From NCBI GenBank assembly GCA_965220305.1, contig OZ244817.1:1860001-1924000 (forward strand): a stretch of DNA of 64,000 nt, read 5' to 3'. Below, piece after piece: positions 62,569 to 64,000 of the stretch (position 1 is the first letter of the stretch; every line of letters begins with the position of its first letter). The notes below the pieces were generated by a model. It saw only the letters and a program-made list of their open reading frames with translations, searched no databases and had not been told where the DNA came from. This stretch comes from G965220305 sp965220305. Its GTDB lineage: Bacteria; Chloroflexota; Dehalococcoidia; Lucifugimonadales; UBA3495. A program made the position numbers and the translations under genes.

Positions 62569-64000
62569 CTACTGGCCGCTGGACAGGGATTGCCGTAGGT
62601 TTTCCAGGGCTGCCTCCAGGATTTCCAAGCTCTCGCCCAGACTCTTTACCGCCTCTTCCAATTGGCCCAACTGGTCCGCTGGGCTTGGCCCGGCCCCTTC
62701 AGGCGGACCGCAGTCCAAGACCCCCGCTAGGCCCGGCTCGTTTGGACAAGTTTCATTGCGAGCCGGGCCGTTTGTGATCTCGTCTCCCACCAAGAGGGAC
62801 AACCCCTCGTCGATGGTATCCGCCATCACCAGGTTGCTGTCGTCGGCCAGTATCACCTTCTTCAGTTCCGGGAATTTCAGCCCCGAGGACTGGAGGTACA
62901 GAGGTTCCACGTAGATTATTGTATCAGCTATGGGCAGCACCAGCAGTTGGCCCCGAACTAGCTCGGAGCCGGAGCCGTCCCACAGGGTGAACTCCTGGGA
63001 TACCTGCTGGTCATTCTGGATTCGCGCCTCCACCTGGCTGGGGCCGTCTATCTGGTGGCCGTCGGGCAACTGAAAGCTGGCCAACCGGCCGTAGTTGGGC
63101 CAATCGTTGTGGGCCGCCAGCCAGCCCACCAGGTTCTTCTTTTCTCCGGCGGGCGTCAGGGGCAACAGCAGCACAAACTCCTCCTGGGTAGCGCCGGGCA
63201 ACCGGGTCACCAGGTAGGAGGGAGTCATCTGCACTCCCTGTTTGCCGAAGCTGGTCTCCAGGGGTATGGCCCACTGCTCCGCCTGGTTGAAGAAGACCTG
63301 GGGATTGGTGACGTGGTAACGCAGGTACATCTGGGCCTGGGCCGAGAACAAGCTGATGGGGTAGCGGATGTGGGCCAACAGCGACTGGGGCATCTGGTCG
63401 ATGTCTTGGAACAACAGGGGAAAGGTCCTGCGGTACATCTGCAGCAGGGGGTCATCCGGGTCCACCACGTAGAAGTAGACGTCCCCATGATAGGCATCCA
63501 CCACCACTTTGACGCTGTTGCGAATGTAATTGAACTCCCCTTCTTCCAGGGGCGTGGCGTAGGGGTAGCGGTCGGTGACGGTGTAGGCGTCCTGAATCCA
63601 CCACAGCTTACCCGCCTCGTCCAGCACCGGGTAGGGGTCCCGGTCCAGCTTGAGGAAGGGAGCGATGGCCCCCACCCTCTCTCCGATGTGGCGGCGGTAC
63701 TGGATGCGGCTCTGGGGGTTTACCTGGTCGCTGAGGAGGATGTTGATGTCGCCGAACCGCCAGGCGTAGGCCAATTTCCGCAGGTAGGAGCTCAGGGCCA
63801 CGCCGCCATCTCCCTGGTACTGGTCGAAGTTGGGATTCGGGTCCACCTCCCGCAGAGAGCTGTTGACGATGGCGAAGTTGATGGGGTTCTCGCCGTAGTA
63901 CAACTCCGGGCGCGCAATGGGGAGTTGCCCCCGGATGGGTATGTTATGGATGAAGAACTCCGGACGGCCTTCCCCGGGGGTAAAGCCGGTGGCCGGGCTC
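62569..64000 (-). CDS. UPF0182 family membrane protein, C-terminal part
   Basis: The frame is open to the window edge, so about 475 C-terminal residues are present. They include ARPELYYGEN, LSSYLRKLAYAWRFGDINILLSD and YRRHIGERVGAIAPFLKLD, the soluble UPF0182 domain. The N-terminal membrane helices are missing. Near the C-terminus, about 25 extra residues (NGPARNETCPNEPGLAG..) separate the core from a predicted coiled coil (LGQLEEAVKSLGESLEILE), and a DNA inverted repeat underlies them. Function unknown; the family occurs in Chloroflexota, actinobacteria and cyanobacteria. Confidence 0.92.
   Translation of the reverse strand, partial: SPATGFTPGEGRPEFFIHNIPIRGQLPIARPELYYGENPINFAIVNSSLREVDPNPNFDQYQGDGGVALSSYLRKLAYAWRFGDINILLSDQVNPQSRIQYRRHIGERVGAIAPFLKLDRDPYPVLDEAGKLWWIQDAYTVTDRYPYATPLEEGEFNYIRNSVKVVVDAYHGDVYFYVVDPDDPLLQMYRRTFPLLFQDIDQMPQSLLAHIRYPISLFSAQAQMYLRYHVTNPQVFFNQAEQWAIPLETSFGKQGVQMTPSYLVTRLPGATQEEFVLLLPLTPAGEKKNLVGWLAAHNDWPNYGRLASFQLPDGHQIDGPSQVEARIQNDQQVSQEFTLWDGSGSELVRGQLLVLPIADTIIYVEPLYLQSSGLKFPELKKVILADDSNLVMADTIDEGLSLLVGDEITNGPARNETCPNEPGLAGVLDCGPPEGAGPSPADQLGQLEEAVKSLGESLEILEAALENLRQSLSSGQ
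62731..62768. repeat. Palindromic element inside UPF0182 gene
   Basis: A perfect 10-bp inverted repeat, GCCCGGCTCG (62731-62740) with CGAGCCGGGC (62759-62768), is in frame inside the gene. The adjacent 62697-62730 resembles family C. Confidence 0.8.

Overview
The window is a GC-rich bacterial chromosome segment. It most resembles a Chloroflexota (Dehalococcoidia/SAR202-like) genome. That assignment is inferred from gene content: a UPF0182 membrane protein, two F420-type LLM oxidoreductases plus a deazaflavin-dependent nitroreductase-like enzyme, hydantoinase and MmgE/PrpD catabolic enzymes, a MoeA/PBP fusion, aprBA with sat, and many toxin-antitoxin modules and short palindromic repeats. No rRNA or ribosomal protein gene is present to confirm it.

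Layout. 1-5.2 kb: partial flavin halogenase-like gene, BrnT/BrnA, a broken DHA2-type MFS gene, an MFS transporter and HicA/HicB. 5.2-6.5 kb: a low-information stretch with a DUF1800 gene stub, potential RNA structure and a terminator. 6.5-16.7 kb: FKBP isomerase, SDR, cupin, an AbiF-like HEPN gene with a structured leader, DASS transporter, enoyl-CoA hydratase, two LLM enzymes, an ankyrin lipoprotein and a DDN-like enzyme. 16.9-24.9 kb: hydantoinase-type amidohydrolase, aspartic protease, cystathionine gamma-synthase, G6PDH, GMC oxidoreductase, TPR protein and MazE/MazF. 25-33 kb: two moeA genes on the minus strand, divergent from sat-aprB-aprA. This block pairs molybdenum cofactor assembly with APS/sulfite chemistry. 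33-38 kb: MFS, MmgE/PrpD, cupin, RadC and tRNA-Gly. 38.5-41.8 kb: remains of addB and addA flanking a RecB-like/DEDD nuclease gene. 42-49.6 kb: a peptide-type ABC operon in decay, with two intact permeases, two broken binding-protein genes, and an IS701-family plus an IS5-family element inserted between them. 49.9-56 kb: tRNA-Phe, a Cys-cluster HTH protein, enoyl-CoA hydratase, a PD-(D/E)XK protein, YqeK, HIT and acyl-CoA dehydrogenase. 56-64 kb: NYN protein, aminotransferase, HepT/MntA, argG, PIN/UPF0175, a HicB-like protein, argD and a partial UPF0182 gene.

Three themes stand out. (1) Short palindromic elements lie inside coding sequence without breaking the frame: two in aprB, one in an SDR gene and one in the UPF0182 gene. 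(2) Gene decay is frequent: MFS, addAB, two SBP genes, DUF1800 and a gentisate-dioxygenase-like stub. (3) There is a dense load of toxin-antitoxin and abortive-infection genes, including an AbiF-like HEPN protein preceded by a promoter and a hairpin RNA on the same strand.

The intergenic DNA is dominated by at least three dispersed repeat families. Family A is a GGATTCCCGC..GCGGGAATGACG inverted repeat (about 15 copies). Family B is TCCTTCGACAAGCTCAG-like. Family C has a GGTTACTTGTCTTACC core with GGGCTGCGGCCCGCC.
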